DNA from: Candidatus Zymogenus sp.
GTDB taxonomy: Bacteria; Desulfobacterota; Zymogenia; Zymogenales; Zymogenaceae
NCBI GenBank assembly: GCA_030613285.1
Contig: JAUWME010000204.1
Location: forward strand, 1-5,048
Direction of reading: 5' to 3'
Length of the DNA: 5,048 nt
Shown: positions 4,562 to 5,048 of the stretch, piece by piece
How the letters are laid out: each line of letters starts with the position of its first letter
Numbering within the stretch: the stretch's first letter is position 1
Made by a program: the position numbers and the translations under genes
The notes under the pieces: generated by a model
What the model was told of the DNA's origin: nothing
Database searches by the model: none
What the model saw: the letters and a program-made list of their open reading frames with translations, nothing else

Positions 4562-5038
4562 TTAGTCAATCAATACAAAATGTTTGATATCCATCATAGA
4601 CCCTACACGCTTTTCCTCAACCTCCGCCCTCACCCTTGCCCCGCCCTTTACCTTTTCAGGATCAGCGCGGGCGAGAAAGTGCGGCAATAATGAATCTGCG
4701 CCGTCAAGTTTGATGAATGCGTACCCGTACGGAACCGGCTGTTGAATGCCAGTGCTTGGGTCTATAAACCCAAATTGGATGATGGCACAAACATCAATTG
4801 TCCCCTCCAATGCTACGGGAACAAACTCATCCATGCCGACGTAGCTCCTTCCGCAGACCTTTCTTGGCGGAACATAAACCCGTTCACACTTCGGGCATTT
4901 GATTCCAATGAATTTTTTGTTGTCTCTTATCTCAGCCAAAAACTTCGAGCCGTATTTTCCCACACTCCAGTTAAAAGGCGGAAAGGCCTCCCCTGACGAT
5001 ATAGTGAGAAGCTCCTGTCCTTCACTCTTCTGAGTCAT
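4562..5038 (-). CDS. Zn-ribbon/OB-fold DUF35 protein, probable thiolase or aldolase partner
   Basis: A 158-residue protein of the DUF35 (rubredoxin-like Zn ribbon plus OB-fold) family. Such proteins form complexes with thiolases or thiolase-like aldolases, as for BbsA-BbsB in benzylsuccinate beta-oxidation, archaeal acetoacetyl-CoA thiolase/HMG-CoA synthase, and Ltp2 in steroid side-chain loss; they help position acyl-CoA. The N-terminal helix segment FPPFNWSVGKYGSKFLAEIRD (19-39) is typical. The ribbon has Cys48 and Cys51 (CPKC), PPR (57-59) and Cys62, but the expected fourth cysteine is Ser65 (AGC codon). The OB-fold runs from about LEGTIDV (77-83) to the end, including PYGYAFIKLDG (103-113). 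Only 10 nt upstream are visible, with GGGG at 5048-5045 as a weak ribosome site. In another frame GGA TCA AAA TGA could be the end of an upstream gene overlapping by ATGA; a thiolase there is my inference. A terminator follows. Family call is strong. Confidence 0.9.
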   Translation of the reverse strand: MTQKSEGQELLTISSGEAFPPFNWSVGKYGSKFLAEIRDNKKFIGIKCPKCERVYVPPRKVCGRSYVGMDEFVPVALEGTIDVCAIIQFGFIDPSTGIQQPVPYGYAFIKLDGADSLLPHFLARADPEKVKGGARVRAEVEEKRVGSMMDIKHFVLID

Positions 5039-5048
5039 TTTGATCCCC

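Overview
The window reads as an acyl-CoA catabolism locus of a bacterium. All supported genes are on the minus strand, with canonical sigma70-like promoters, intrinsic terminators and strong Shine-Dalgarno sites. The protein set (FadD-type ligase, isovaleryl-CoA-dehydrogenase-like flavoprotein, MaoC hydratase, Zn-ribbon/OB DUF35 protein, COG2159-type amidohydrolase) is typical of Desulfobacterota/deltaproteobacterial and related environmental genomes. That placement is an impression from family resemblance, not a computed result.

Layout in the direction of transcription, from high to low coordinates. (1) 5038-4562 encodes a DUF35 protein, a usual thiolase partner, closed by an intrinsic terminator at 4501-4445. 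(2) A TTGACA-16-TAAAAT promoter at 4412-4385, overlapped by two inverted repeats, opens a probable three-gene unit: acyl-CoA ligase (4276-2582), MaoC-like hydratase (2473-2021) and acyl-CoA dehydrogenase (1974-820). A perfect 15-bp palindrome lies between the ligase and the hydratase. The unit ends in a G-rich 3' region followed by an intrinsic terminator at 723-697. (3) A TTGAAA-17-TATAAT promoter at 501-473, with an inverted repeat centred on its -10 box, drives an amidohydrolase gene that starts at 428 and runs off the low-coordinate edge.

Taken together, the ligase would activate a carboxylic acid to its CoA thioester, the dehydrogenase would introduce the alpha,beta double bond, and MaoC would hydrate it. 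The DUF35 protein would support a thiolase or aldolase probably encoded just beyond position 5048. No 3-hydroxyacyl-CoA dehydrogenase, ETF or thiolase is inside the window. The substrate is not determined; the isovaleryl-type dehydrogenase active site hints at a branched or bulky acyl chain.

I see no RNA gene, CRISPR array, insertion sequence or clear mobile element. The least ordinary points are a missing fourth zinc-ligand cysteine in the DUF35 protein, the relocated catalytic glutamate of the dehydrogenase, paired palindromes at both promoters, the G-rich 3' region, and the wrong-way terminator-like palindrome inside the operon.
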